In this document: positions 23,633-32,321 of the stretch, in pieces
Layout: each line of letters starts with the position of its first letter
Numbering within the stretch: position 1 is the stretch's first letter
Origin: Marinilabilia sp. UBA5340
Lineage (GTDB): Bacteria; Bacteroidota; Bacteroidia; Bacteroidales; Marinilabiliaceae
Reading direction: 5' to 3'
NCBI GenBank assembly: GCA_002411085.1
Contig: DHQK01000156.1
Coordinates: 1-41,016, forward strand
Length of the DNA stretch: 41,016 bases
Made by a program: the position numbers and the translations under genes
Notes under the pieces: model-generated
What the model was told of the DNA's origin: nothing
The model's database searches: none
What the model saw: the letters and a program-made list of their open reading frames with translations, nothing else

Positions 23633-24922
23633 ATGTTTCAGCAACTAATTAACAAGGAGACCAAACTTTCGGTGGTGGGTCTCGGATATGTGGGGCTCCC
23701 CATTGCCCTTGAGTTTGCCAGGAAAATGAAGGTCATCGGTTTCGATATCAAACCATCTCGTGTGGAATTGATGAAGAAGGGAATTGACCCCAGCAATGAA
23801 TTGGAAACTTCCGATTTTGAGGGATGTGATATAGAATTCACCAGCAATCCGGATGATCTTCGTGAAGCCACTTTTCATGTGGTGGCGGTTCCTACCCCCA
23901 TTAATAATCATAATTTGCCCGATCTCAATCCGTTGCTAAGTGCTTCCCGGACAGTGGGTAAAGCTTTGAAAAAAGGAGACTATGTGGTGTTCGAATCCAC
24001 TGTTTATCCCGGTTGTACCGAAGAGGATTGTGTACCCATCCTGGAGCAGGAATCCGGTTTGAAATTTAACGAAGATTTCAAAGTAGGGTATTCTCCTGAG
24101 CGAATCAATCCGGGAGATAAGGAACATACCCTCACCAAGATCCTGAAGATCGTTTCGGGGAGTGATAACGAAGCATTGGAACTGATCTCAGCAGTATATG
24201 GTTCCATTATCAAAGCGGGTATTCATAAAGCCAGTTCCATTAAAGTGGCTGAAGCTGCCAAGATCATTGAAAACACACAGCGTGATGTGAATATTGCCCT
24301 CATGAATGAATTGTCGCTGATATTCAATCGTTTGGATATTAATACTTATGAAGTGCTTGAAGCTGCCGGAACCAAATGGAACTTTCTGAGGTTTTTTCCC
24401 GGTCTGGTGGGCGGACACTGTATTGGTGTGGATCCTTATTATCTCACCTACAAAGCCAATGAACTGGGGTATCACTCCAAAATTATTACAGGAGGTCGTG
24501 TGATCAACGATGCTATGGGGCCTTATGTTGCCAAGCAGGTGGTGAAACGGTTGATCTCCAAAGGGCACAAAATCAATGGTTCTAAGGTGCTGATTATGGG
24601 AGCCACCTTCAAAGAAAATGTGAGTGATATCCGGAACTCTAAGGTGGCCGACGTGTATAATGAATTGCGTTCATTTAGCGTGGATGTGGATGTGGCTGAT
24701 CCGCATGCATCATCTGAAGAGTTGATGGAAGAGTATGGTTATGGCCTGGTGAAGGATATCAAAAAGGAATATGACGCAATTATTTTGGCAGTCAACCACG
24801 AAGAGTATATGAACCTCGGTGAGGAGTACTTTAAATCCATTACAGTGGACGATCCTCTCTTTGTTGATGTAAAAGGAGTATTCAGAAATAAAATAAAAGA
24901 GCTGGACTACTGGAGCTTGTAA
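23633..24922 (+). CDS. tviB: UDP-N-acetylhexosamine 6-dehydrogenase (TviB/WbpO type)
   Basis: This 429-residue enzyme is a UDP-sugar 6-dehydrogenase: VVGLGYVGLPIALEF (14-28) binds NAD, VAVPTPINNHNLPDL and VVFESTVYPGCTEEDC follow, and the catalytic Cys263 lies in FPGLVGGHCIGVDPYYL. VAEAAKIIENTQRDVNIALMNE is the central helix. The form GLVGGHCIGVDPYYL is that of the TviB/WbpO branch, which oxidises UDP-GlcNAc or UDP-GalNAc to the uronic acid by two successive NAD-dependent steps; the WbpA branch differs. The substrate epimer therefore stays open. It is the first step for the amino-uronic acid pathway although it is the last of the four genes. The ATG lies 3 bases after the previous stop. Confidence 0.9.
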   Translation: MFQQLINKETKLSVVGLGYVGLPIALEFARKMKVIGFDIKPSRVELMKKGIDPSNELETSDFEGCDIEFTSNPDDLREATFHVVAVPTPINNHNLPDLNPLLSASRTVGKALKKGDYVVFESTVYPGCTEEDCVPILEQESGLKFNEDFKVGYSPERINPGDKEHTLTKILKIVSGSDNEALELISAVYGSIIKAGIHKASSIKVAEAAKIIENTQRDVNIALMNELSLIFNRLDINTYEVLEAAGTKWNFLRFFPGLVGGHCIGVDPYYLTYKANELGYHSKIITGGRVINDAMGPYVAKQVVKRLISKGHKINGSKVLIMGATFKENVSDIRNSKVADVYNELRSFSVDVDVADPHASSEELMEEYGYGLVKDIKKEYDAIILAVNHEEYMNLGEEYFKSITVDDPLFVDVKGVFRNKIKELDYWSL

Positions 24923-24932
24923 CTTTTCAAAT

Positions 24933-26144
24933 ATGCCTGATGCCAAATCTATTCTTTTTTTAACTCCGGTAGCTTTTGTTCAACGTCAGGATGAGCCGGG
25001 GTTTCAGGTGCAGACGCTGAATTTTAGGACTGCCTTCAGTTTTGTGATGCCTCAACTAATCACCAAAGGAATAGATGTGACGCTGGTTTCCCTTAACAAC
25101 AACGTGCGTCAGCTTGGTTATGCAAAGGAATATCTCAGGCACACAGGATTGGAAACCTCCTGTCGTGCCTGTTTTTTTGAGCGAAAGGCAGGCAGGGGAA
25201 GGCTTTTACCTCAAGTCAAACAGTTTTTATTAAATGTTCGCCATTTGTATGGAGTGCTTCAATCCGTTAATCCTGACATTGTATACGGATACAATGATGT
25301 GGGAACATTGTATGGAGTCATTTTGAAGTTGTTTTTCCGTTTTCGTCTTGTTTACGATATGCGTGGCGACAGGGTTAACGAGATGGCAGTTCAGGGAGCG
25401 CCCCGATGGCGTGTCAGCCTTTATCGCTTTATTCGCAATCGTTGTCTCAGGAAAAGTGATCTCGTTTTCACGGTTTCCGATAACTGCAAAGATCTTCCTC
25501 CAGGTCAACGGCATGTTTCAAAATATAATTTCTACAATGCGGATCGGTTTTTCTATGACCCGGAAAAAGCCAGCGAAGTGAAGGAAGAGCTGGGGGTTGC
25601 CAATCGATTTGTAATAGTGTACAGCGGAACGGAGAAATATTACCAGATGGTTCCGCAGATGGTTGATTTCTTTGCAGAATTTTTGAAAGTTTGTCCTGAT
25701 GCCTGGATGATGGTCAATCTTCCCGGGGAAGCCAGACAATTCCCCTCACTTTTAAAACAACGAGGGATTTCTGAGAACTCTTACGGCCTGTTCAAGCTTG
25801 ATCAGTCTGAGTTGGGGCGTTACCAAATGGTAGCTGATCTGGCATTGTTGATTCGCGAGGACTTACCCCTGAACAATGAGGCTTTTCCCACCAAATTCCC
25901 GGAGTATCTTGCCTGTGGTGTTCCGGTACTGATATCTCCTTATGTGTTTACTTTAGAGCGTATGGTCAGGGAGAACAATCTGGGGGTGATATGGAAGGAG
26001 AATGAAAACCCGGAGCAACTTTTTGACCGTATTCTCTTGTATCGTGACAATCAGCAAATGAAAATGCATTGTGCCAATTTTGCCCGGGAGCATTTGTCCT
26101 GGCAACACAAGGCGACATGGTTGGCAGATGTGATTTTGTCTTAG
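24933..26144 (+). CDS. GT4-like glycosyltransferase
   Basis: This 403-residue protein has the GT-B outline: the N-terminal ILFLTPVAFVQRQ, FRLVYDMRGDRVNE around residue 145, and the C-terminal donor motif KFPEYLACGVPVLIS, where an E in PEYLA corresponds to the catalytic EX7E region. The GVIWKENENPEQLFDRIL segment is usual in GT4 enzymes. It likely acts at the cytosolic face, adding a sugar to the growing lipid-linked repeat unit. The ATG at 24933 follows the dehydrogenase stop by 10 bases, and the TAG stop at 26142-26144 directly precedes the next ATG. Donor and acceptor are not predictable. Confidence 0.82.
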   Translation: MPDAKSILFLTPVAFVQRQDEPGFQVQTLNFRTAFSFVMPQLITKGIDVTLVSLNNNVRQLGYAKEYLRHTGLETSCRACFFERKAGRGRLLPQVKQFLLNVRHLYGVLQSVNPDIVYGYNDVGTLYGVILKLFFRFRLVYDMRGDRVNEMAVQGAPRWRVSLYRFIRNRCLRKSDLVFTVSDNCKDLPPGQRHVSKYNFYNADRFFYDPEKASEVKEELGVANRFVIVYSGTEKYYQMVPQMVDFFAEFLKVCPDAWMMVNLPGEARQFPSLLKQRGISENSYGLFKLDQSELGRYQMVADLALLIREDLPLNNEAFPTKFPEYLACGVPVLISPYVFTLERMVRENNLGVIWKENENPEQLFDRILLYRDNQQMKMHCANFAREHLSWQHKATWLADVILS

Positions 26145-27368
26145 ATGTTTCTCCCAATGCAAAGAAAAGAAGAAAACAGGGCTTTGTGTGTACTGAATTT
26201 TTCAGGGCGATATGGGGGCGCTGAAAAGCGTTACGCCACGCTCTTCAATCATCTGATGTTCCAGCAGCTGGATTATTATCTCATTATGAATACCCGTCTT
26301 TACCGCCTCTTCATCAATAATGGGATCATGCAACCCAACGAGCGAATTGTTCTTTTTGATGATGGGGGAGACGGCATACCCCGAAAAGTGAAAAGTAAAG
26401 CAGTGTCTTCGCCTGCTGAAAGATTTGTTTTCAAGGATAAGATAATTCGGTTTTTGGGACGATGGAAGTATTTTCTTAAGACCGTTTTCTTGTGGTTTCG
26501 CTTTTCACTTTTTTTTATACGTGCAACCAGGCGACTGAAAATAAGAAAAATGTATGCCGTTTGGCAGGGGGGAATTTGGACCTGGATGTGGTGTCGTTTG
26601 TTGAGAATTTCTCTGGCTTACAGTGTGAATGCCCCTGATAAGTTAATGCTTTACAGGCAGGTAACCCGCTTTTTTGACAGTCAGTATTGGGTGTTACAAC
26701 ATGCACAGATACTGGACTTCCTTTCCCCTTCGCTTGTGCCGGGATACGAAAAGGCATTGGGCCCGAAAATGAAGGGAGAACGTCTGGTGACTCCTTGTAG
26801 TTTTGTGGATTATACCAATTATTATGCGGTGAAACCTAAAAAGGCTTATGTTGTCTTTTTGGCACGTCTGGAACCCATTAAAAATCCGATGCTTTTTTTG
26901 GAGGCGGTAAATTTACTTCAGAAGGAAAGTAGTCTTAGCGGGGTGAAGTATTTTGTTATGGGAACTGGCACTAAATACGCTCGTTTGCAACAATATGCAC
27001 ATGATCAGGGGTTCGAAAATGTGGAATTTACCGGATTGCATCCGCGCCCCTGGGAAATTCTTCAGCAATCTGCTGTTTTTGTATCGCTTCAGACCAACGA
27101 AAACTACCCCAGTCAATCGCTCATTGAGGCTATGGCTTGCGAAAACGGAGTGGTGGTGACTGATGTGGGAGATACCCGAATGCTGGTAACCGGGGAGGAA
27201 GGTCGGTTGGTTAATGGCGATTACCGGGAGGTTGCCAGTGCTATCCGTGCCCTCCTTGAAAATGAAACTTTGCGTGAAAAGCTTGGACGTCGGGCCAGGG
27301 AAAAGGTTACTACAGAACATACCGTGGAAAGATTTGTCAGTTGGTTTGAAGAGGTGATGAAAAAATAG
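26145..27368 (+). CDS. GT4-like glycosyltransferase
   Basis: This 407-residue GT-B glycosyltransferase has NFSGRYGGAEKRYATLF near the N-terminus, which resembles the acceptor-site glycine loop (GGAE). Its C-terminal half has AYVVFLARLEPIKNPMLFLEAV and the retaining motif ENYPSQSLIEAMACENGVVV followed by TDVGDTRMLV. These are standard GT4 landmarks. The ATG at 26145 follows the previous stop without a gap; a second in-frame ATG at 26157 would remove four residues. It is the last gene of the polysaccharide operon. Its product probably works with the other glycosyltransferases on the same repeat unit. Confidence 0.88.
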   Translation: MFLPMQRKEENRALCVLNFSGRYGGAEKRYATLFNHLMFQQLDYYLIMNTRLYRLFINNGIMQPNERIVLFDDGGDGIPRKVKSKAVSSPAERFVFKDKIIRFLGRWKYFLKTVFLWFRFSLFFIRATRRLKIRKMYAVWQGGIWTWMWCRLLRISLAYSVNAPDKLMLYRQVTRFFDSQYWVLQHAQILDFLSPSLVPGYEKALGPKMKGERLVTPCSFVDYTNYYAVKPKKAYVVFLARLEPIKNPMLFLEAVNLLQKESSLSGVKYFVMGTGTKYARLQQYAHDQGFENVEFTGLHPRPWEILQQSAVFVSLQTNENYPSQSLIEAMACENGVVVTDVGDTRMLVTGEEGRLVNGDYREVASAIRALLENETLREKLGRRAREKVTTEHTVERFVSWFEEVMKK

Positions 27369-27430
27369 AACAGGTTAAGGATATTAGTCGCATCTTTGCA
27401 GATTAGTTTTATCAGAGATTAGGAGTAAAG

Positions 27431-28792
27431 ATGAATGACAGGAATCTTTTTGAGTTAGAAAACCATCCGGTAGGAGCGTTGATGTGGCGTTTTTTTTGGC
27501 CTGCCTTTATTGGAGTTATGGCCAACTCTTTGTACAATATAATCGATCGCATTTTTATTGGTCAGTTTGTTGGTCCTGAGGCCTTGAGCGGGGTTACCGC
27601 AGTGTTTCCGGTAATGGTTATTATGATGGCCTTCGGGATGCTGATAGGTATTGGTGGCAGTGTGCGATTGTCTCTGAATCTGGGGCGTAAAAATTATGAA
27701 CGTGCCCGAAAGGTGGTGGGCAATACTGTTTTTTTGGTGATTCTGATTTCTGTCCTGGTTACAGCGTTAGGTTTTGCCATTAAAGATCCTATGCTCCGGT
27801 TATTTGGAGCCACAGATACTACTGTAGAGTATGCCAACGAATACCTGAACTACATATTGTGGGGAGTTGTGCTGCATGAATTTGGTTTCTCAATGAATGC
27901 ACTTATCAGGGCCGAGGGAAATGCCCGTATAGCTATGATCAGTATGTTGATCAGTGCCGGAATTAATATTCCGCTGGATGCTTTTTTTATCATATATCTC
28001 GACATGGGAGTGTCGGGTGCTGCCATTGCTACCATTATTTCCATGGCTTGTCTTTCCGGATGGGTGCTCATTCACTTCAAAAGTAAACGGAGTATTGTGC
28101 GTCTAAAGAAGAGATATATCAGGCCAGATGCGACCATCGTTACTTCAATTATTACTGTGGGACTGGCACCCTTTGCTATGCAAATTGCCAACAGTGTGGT
28201 TCAGGCATTGCTCAATCTAAACCTGATTAAATATGGAAGTGATTTGGCTGTTGGTGCCATGGGGATCATTATGAGTGTGGTGGTATTGATTACTATGAGT
28301 ATTGTTGCATTAAATATGGCTGGTCAGCCTATTATCGGATACAACTATGGTGCACGAAATTTTGACCGGGTTCGACAGACCCTGAAGATCAGTATTTTTT
28401 TCGCTACCATAATCTCGGTTGTTTCCTGGGTGCTGATACAGCTGTTTCCTGCTGCCGTTATTTCTCTTTTCGTGTCCGACAGCCCCGAGGTGATGCGCTA
28501 TGGGGTAGAAGGGCTTCGGTATTTTCTGATAGCATTGCCTGTTATTGGTTATCAGATTGTTGTGGGTAATTATTTTCAATCAGTGGGGAAGGCCGGGAAG
28601 GCCATTTTTGTAACCTTGTTGCGTCAGGTTGTTTTTTTAATTCCCCTACTGATTGTGCTGCCCCGTAGTCTGGGACTATTAGGGGTCTGGATTGCCGCAC
28701 CTATCTCAGATACGGCATCGGGAGTCGTTAGTGCCCTTTTTATTCTGATGGAATGGAAAAGACTAAAACTTCATGACAAATTCGTTCAATGA
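27431..28792 (+). CDS. MATE family efflux transporter
   Basis: This 453-residue protein has about 12 membrane segments in two homologous halves. It opens LFELENHPVGALMWRFFWPA with NSLYNIIDRIFIGQFVGPEA shortly after, the standard beginning of NorM/DinF-like MATE transporters. The second half repeats the theme with MAGQPIIGYNYGARNFDRVR. MATE proteins export cationic drugs or metabolites using a sodium or proton gradient. The ATG at 27431 follows AGGAG at 27421-27425. The gene starts 62 bases beyond the polysaccharide operon and seems a separate unit. The 3' end overlaps the convergent nitroreductase gene by 30 bases. The substrate is unknown. Confidence 0.92.
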   Translation: MNDRNLFELENHPVGALMWRFFWPAFIGVMANSLYNIIDRIFIGQFVGPEALSGVTAVFPVMVIMMAFGMLIGIGGSVRLSLNLGRKNYERARKVVGNTVFLVILISVLVTALGFAIKDPMLRLFGATDTTVEYANEYLNYILWGVVLHEFGFSMNALIRAEGNARIAMISMLISAGINIPLDAFFIIYLDMGVSGAAIATIISMACLSGWVLIHFKSKRSIVRLKKRYIRPDATIVTSIITVGLAPFAMQIANSVVQALLNLNLIKYGSDLAVGAMGIIMSVVVLITMSIVALNMAGQPIIGYNYGARNFDRVRQTLKISIFFATIISVVSWVLIQLFPAAVISLFVSDSPEVMRYGVEGLRYFLIALPVIGYQIVVGNYFQSVGKAGKAIFVTLLRQVVFLIPLLIVLPRSLGLLGVWIAAPISDTASGVVSALFILMEWKRLKLHDKFVQ

Positions 28793-29392
28793 CTTTCTTA
28801 CCTTTTTGTGGTGCTGATAAGCATCTTGTGGTGAGCGATATCCGACTGCTGCCATGGCTATGGAGGTAAAACCTTTTTCTTTGAGTCCCAGGATTTCGTC
28901 AAACTGTTCGTTGCTAAAGCCTTCCATGGGGCAGGCATCAATGTTTTGAATGGCTGCTGCAGACAGTAAAGTTCCGAGTGCAATATAAGCCTGACGGGCC
29001 GCCCAGTTGAATCGTTCAGTGGCACTGCGTTTATTGATGGAGCCTTTCATAGCGGCTTCATAATCTGCCACCTCTTCCCGGGTGATTTCTCTTGTCTTAA
29101 CAATTCGATCCACAAATTGATCCACATCTTGTTCCGAAACATCTGTGCGAACCGCCAAAATGAAAAGATGCGAAGCTTCCGTAACCTGAGGCTGGTTAAA
29201 TGCTGCAGGACTTAATTTCGATTTCATCTCGTCGCTCTCCACCAATGCAAGAGCAAAGGGCTGAATGCCAAAAGAGGAAGGAGCCAGGTTGGCAGCTTCC
29301 AGCAGGGAGTTCACCTGGTCTGCATCCAGTTTCCTGCTGGTGTCAAAACGCTTGGTGGCGTATCTCCATTTTAGTTGGTTTAATAATTCCAT
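28763..29392 (-). CDS. Nitroreductase-family NAD(P)H-dependent oxidoreductase (NfsB-like)
   Basis: This 209-residue protein belongs to the nitroreductase family of FMN flavoproteins. It has RYATKRFDTSRKL (phosphate-binding residues), LAPSSFGIQPFALALVES (family signature), AARQAYIALGTLLSAAAIQN and the C-terminal GFTSIAMAAVGYRSPQDA. These enzymes use NAD(P)H to reduce nitro compounds or quinones; NfsB-type members have this length. The ATG at 29390-29392 gives the expected N-terminus. The 3' end overlaps the MATE gene on the opposite strand by 30 bases. The upstream GNAT gene on the same strand is 91 bases away. The physiological substrate is not known. Confidence 0.9.
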   Translation of the reverse strand: MELLNQLKWRYATKRFDTSRKLDADQVNSLLEAANLAPSSFGIQPFALALVESDEMKSKLSPAAFNQPQVTEASHLFILAVRTDVSEQDVDQFVDRIVKTREITREEVADYEAAMKGSINKRSATERFNWAARQAYIALGTLLSAAAIQNIDACPMEGFSNEQFDEILGLKEKGFTSIAMAAVGYRSPQDAYQHHKKVRKSLNEFVMKF

Positions 29393-29483
29393 ATCTGTAA
29401 ATTTTGTTTATGATTTACTTTGGAACTATTAAACATCAAATGGTTGAAAATGTTTGGCGGGGCACGTTCATAAATTCATTGTT

Positions 29484-29771
29484 TCATTCCTGTTCAAAAA
29501 GCAATGTTTTCCATTCGGGATGCTTCCTGAGATAGTGCAGCACAAATGAACACTCCGGGATAATTCGGATTTGATTTTGTTGACAATATTCAAGCACCTG
29601 TTTTACGATACTTGATCCAATGCCCTTGCCTTTTAGCGGATCGGGCACCAGTGTATGAGTAAGCATCCATACCGACGGCTCGTAAGGCTCGTAATACAAG
29701 GTCGCCATGTGCCCGTCGGCTTTTAATTCAAAGCGTTTTCTCTCTTTGTTGATTTGCGCTTTTTTTTCCAT
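29484..29771 (-). CDS. Small GNAT-family N-acetyltransferase (PF14542-like)
   Basis: The 95-residue protein is a minimal GNAT domain of the type annotated as YidJ/YjdJ-like (Acetyltransf_CG). LTHTLVPDPLKGKGIGSSIV contains the acetyl-CoA pyrophosphate loop (KGKGIGSS), and ECSFVLHYLRKHPEW is a typical end of the family. The acceptor is unknown. The length is normal. It lies between the nitroreductase and aminopeptidase genes on the same strand but at distances of 91 and 63 bases, so co-transcription is possible but not shown. Confidence 0.88.
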   Translation of the reverse strand: MEKKAQINKERKRFELKADGHMATLYYEPYEPSVWMLTHTLVPDPLKGKGIGSSIVKQVLEYCQQNQIRIIPECSFVLHYLRKHPEWKTLLFEQE

Positions 29772-29834
29772 GGGTTTTTGTTTTACTGATTAAAAGATTC
29801 GAAAACATCTCAAAGGATAAAACTTAAACAGTTT

Positions 29835-31229
29835 CTAAATGCCTTTTCCTGCGATGCGTTCAAGCTCTTCGATGGTGATGGGAATTCTTTCTCCCAGTAT
29901 TCTGCAACCGTTTTCGGTTACCAGAATGTCATCTTCGAGACGAATTCCCCCAAAACCTTTGAATGCTTCCAGTTGATCGTAATTGATGAATTCTGCGAAT
30001 TTGCTTTCGGCTTTCCAGGCATCAATCAATGCAGGGATAAAATAGATGCCTGGTTCATTGGTGATCGTAAAGCCGGGTTTTAGGCATCTTCCCAGTCTCA
30101 GCGCGGCCAGTCCAAATTGTGAGGATCGTTGAACCTCTTCGTCGTAACCCACCAAGGTATCATTGTAATCTTCCATGTCGTGCACATCCAGACCGATCAT
30201 GTGACCGAGTCCGTGAGGCATAAACAGGGCATGTGCTCCGGCTTCTACGGCTTTATCCACATCTCCTTTCATCAGTCCCAGATCTTTTAGCCCTGAAGCA
30301 ATTACTTTGCAGGCCAGCAGATGTACGTCCCGATAGAGAGTTCCCGGGCGGATGGCTTCTCTGGCCTGGTTATTGGCATCCAAGACAATTTGGTATACCG
30401 ATTTCTGGACCTCAGAAAATTTGCCCGAAACTGGGGTCGTACGAGTATGATCCGTGGCATAGTGAAGCGGAGATTCGCTTCCGGCATCCACCAATAGCAA
30501 GTCGCCTTCTTTAAGTGTGTTTCCATGGTAATGGTTGTGGAGCGTTTCGCCCCGAACCGAGCAGATAACAGGAAAAGATACCATTCCTCCTCCCGACATG
30601 GAAATACCCTCAATGGCTCCGGTAATCTCCTGTTCGCTGATTCCTGGCCGGGCCATCTTCATGGCAGTGGTGTGCATTTTCCAGGCTGTATGCATGTGTC
30701 GTTCCATCTCCTCAATTTCACAGGGTTCTTTGATGCTGCGCAGGTCAATGCAAGCTTTGGTCAGCTCCAGTGAGAACTGTTTTTCCACTTCGCGGTGATG
30801 TATGTTGAGCAAATCAGCCAACAGCATAATGTTTTCTCCACGGTAAGGAGGGGTGAAATGAATTTTTCGGTTTTGGCTGACGGCTGCGGATATCATCTCC
30901 GAAAGTTTGGCAAAGGGTTTTGTTTGATTGACTCCGATGGCCGATGCTTTCTCTTTCAGTGACGTTTGTGGCCCCATCCAGATAATGTCATCAATGGTAT
31001 AATCATCTCCAAAGAGTATTTCCTCATCGTTATCGATGTCTATTACTCCGGCAAGTCCCTGAAGATCGATCCCGAAAAAATAGAGAAAAGTGCTGTCCTG
31101 TCTGAAATGATAGGTGTTGGATTTGTAATTCATGGGGGAGTCATTGTTCCCCGGTATCAGCACAATTCCACTGTTGATTTTATTTTTTAGATTTTTACGG
31201 CGGTTAATGTAAGTTTCTTTTGAAAACAT
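29835..31229 (-). CDS. pepP: Aminopeptidase P family metallopeptidase (Xaa-Pro aminopeptidase)
   Basis: This 464-residue protein has the N-terminal creatinase-like domain (about 1-165) and the pita-bread catalytic domain of M24B peptidases. Metal ligands are Asp248 (LLVDAGSE), Asp260 (ATDHTRT), His343 (GLGHMIGLDVHD), Glu392 (TNEPGIYF) and Glu432 (GGIRLEDDILVT), all present. It would remove an N-terminal residue ahead of proline, in the cytoplasm. The length is typical. The ATG is at 31227-31229, 22 bases after the stop of the DUF2157-like gene, so the two could be co-transcribed. Confidence 0.92.
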   Translation of the reverse strand: MFSKETYINRRKNLKNKINSGIVLIPGNNDSPMNYKSNTYHFRQDSTFLYFFGIDLQGLAGVIDIDNDEEILFGDDYTIDDIIWMGPQTSLKEKASAIGVNQTKPFAKLSEMISAAVSQNRKIHFTPPYRGENIMLLADLLNIHHREVEKQFSLELTKACIDLRSIKEPCEIEEMERHMHTAWKMHTTAMKMARPGISEQEITGAIEGISMSGGGMVSFPVICSVRGETLHNHYHGNTLKEGDLLLVDAGSESPLHYATDHTRTTPVSGKFSEVQKSVYQIVLDANNQAREAIRPGTLYRDVHLLACKVIASGLKDLGLMKGDVDKAVEAGAHALFMPHGLGHMIGLDVHDMEDYNDTLVGYDEEVQRSSQFGLAALRLGRCLKPGFTITNEPGIYFIPALIDAWKAESKFAEFINYDQLEAFKGFGGIRLEDDILVTENGCRILGERIPITIEELERIAGKGI

Positions 31230-31251
31230 GGTGTTATTTTTTCTAATCTGG

Positions 31252-32277
31252 TTAGTATTTTTGCTTGATCATTTCTGCTCTGCGCCCCAATAGCCAAAAA
31301 GATACCCCCATGATGGCAAAAAACAAGGCGGGGTGAAGCGGCTCCCACAGAAACAGAAAAAACTGGGTGTAGGCATCTGCTATTAATGCGAGTCCACCCA
31401 TCCACATCCATTCTTTGTTTTGTCGTTTTTTACCGGTGATCCATACGGCAATGCTGATGATTGCCATGACAAGGCCCCATGGCAGTAGCGAAAACGACGA
31501 GACTTCATTCCAGGAGGCTATGTTGTGGTGGTTGCCAAAAAGGGCAGCGCCCCACAGAGCCAGCCAGAATACGATCCAGCCTGTCCGTTCTGTGAGGTTG
31601 GCAAAATCGGGGAGTTTTTTAATGTGCTTCAGGTAAAAGCCAGTGACCAGGGGGATTAATGAAAAAAACAGATATCTCAGGGCAAGGTTCATTCCCATCC
31701 ATCCGTTTCCTGCATTTCCATTAGCCGAACTTTCGATGCCCAGCCACAGCATGATCGCTGCCCAACCTATTCCTGAAAAGATCAGTGATTTGAAAAACCA
31801 GGCAATGGCGAAAGCCTGAATGGCGTAGACGGCAACCAGAAATATTTCACCAGATCCTGTCAGCCCTGATATTTTTCCAAAATAGTTCAGCGCTCCCCCA
31901 AAAGAGATGCTGCCCAGAACCAACAAAGATTCCATCGAGATACGCTGTTTCTTGCGATGGGAGGGCATTCTCCATGCAGCAAAAAGAAATCCGCCCGAAA
32001 GCAGCAAAAGCAATATCAAAATTGCGGTGTCCGACATTTCGAAGAAACGTTCGAATATTTCCAGAATCCATTCGTCTGCCACCAGGGTAAGAAAAGCAAC
32101 CACAATACTGATGATAGCAAGAATCATCAGGTATTCTGCCACTTTTTTCCAATTGATGGTTTTTATGCTAATACTATCCCTGAGTTGCCGGCTTTGATCA
32201 CTGGTCAGATAACCTTCATCTGTCCACCATTCAATGAGTCTTAAGGTGGTCTCTTTTTGTTTGCGGTTCAGCTTCAT
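31252..32277 (-). CDS. DUF2157-like multi-spanning membrane protein
   Basis: This 341-residue protein has a soluble N-terminal part of about 45 residues (LIEWWTDEGYLTSDQSRQLR) like the DUF2157 start, which is followed by roughly eight to nine membrane helices. The family has no established function. The helix at about 48-66 (EYLMILAIISIVVAFLTLVA) fits the first DUF2157 membrane segment. It sits between the histidine kinase gene and the aminopeptidase gene on the same strand, 44 and 22 bases apart. Nothing links it to the kinase beyond position. Confidence 0.75.
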   Translation of the reverse strand: MKLNRKQKETTLRLIEWWTDEGYLTSDQSRQLRDSISIKTINWKKVAEYLMILAIISIVVAFLTLVADEWILEIFERFFEMSDTAILILLLLLSGGFLFAAWRMPSHRKKQRISMESLLVLGSISFGGALNYFGKISGLTGSGEIFLVAVYAIQAFAIAWFFKSLIFSGIGWAAIMLWLGIESSANGNAGNGWMGMNLALRYLFFSLIPLVTGFYLKHIKKLPDFANLTERTGWIVFWLALWGAALFGNHHNIASWNEVSSFSLLPWGLVMAIISIAVWITGKKRQNKEWMWMGGLALIADAYTQFFLFLWEPLHPALFFAIMGVSFWLLGRRAEMIKQKY

Positions 32278-32321
32278 TGGTTTCTTTTATTGAAGTTGGA
32301 CCCTAAATGTAATCAAATAAA

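Noticed and set aside
27391..27398. CATCTTTG as a possible -7 box before the MATE gene
   Set aside because: It is one base off TAnnTTTG and has no TTTG at a proper distance, so I did not list it as a promoter.
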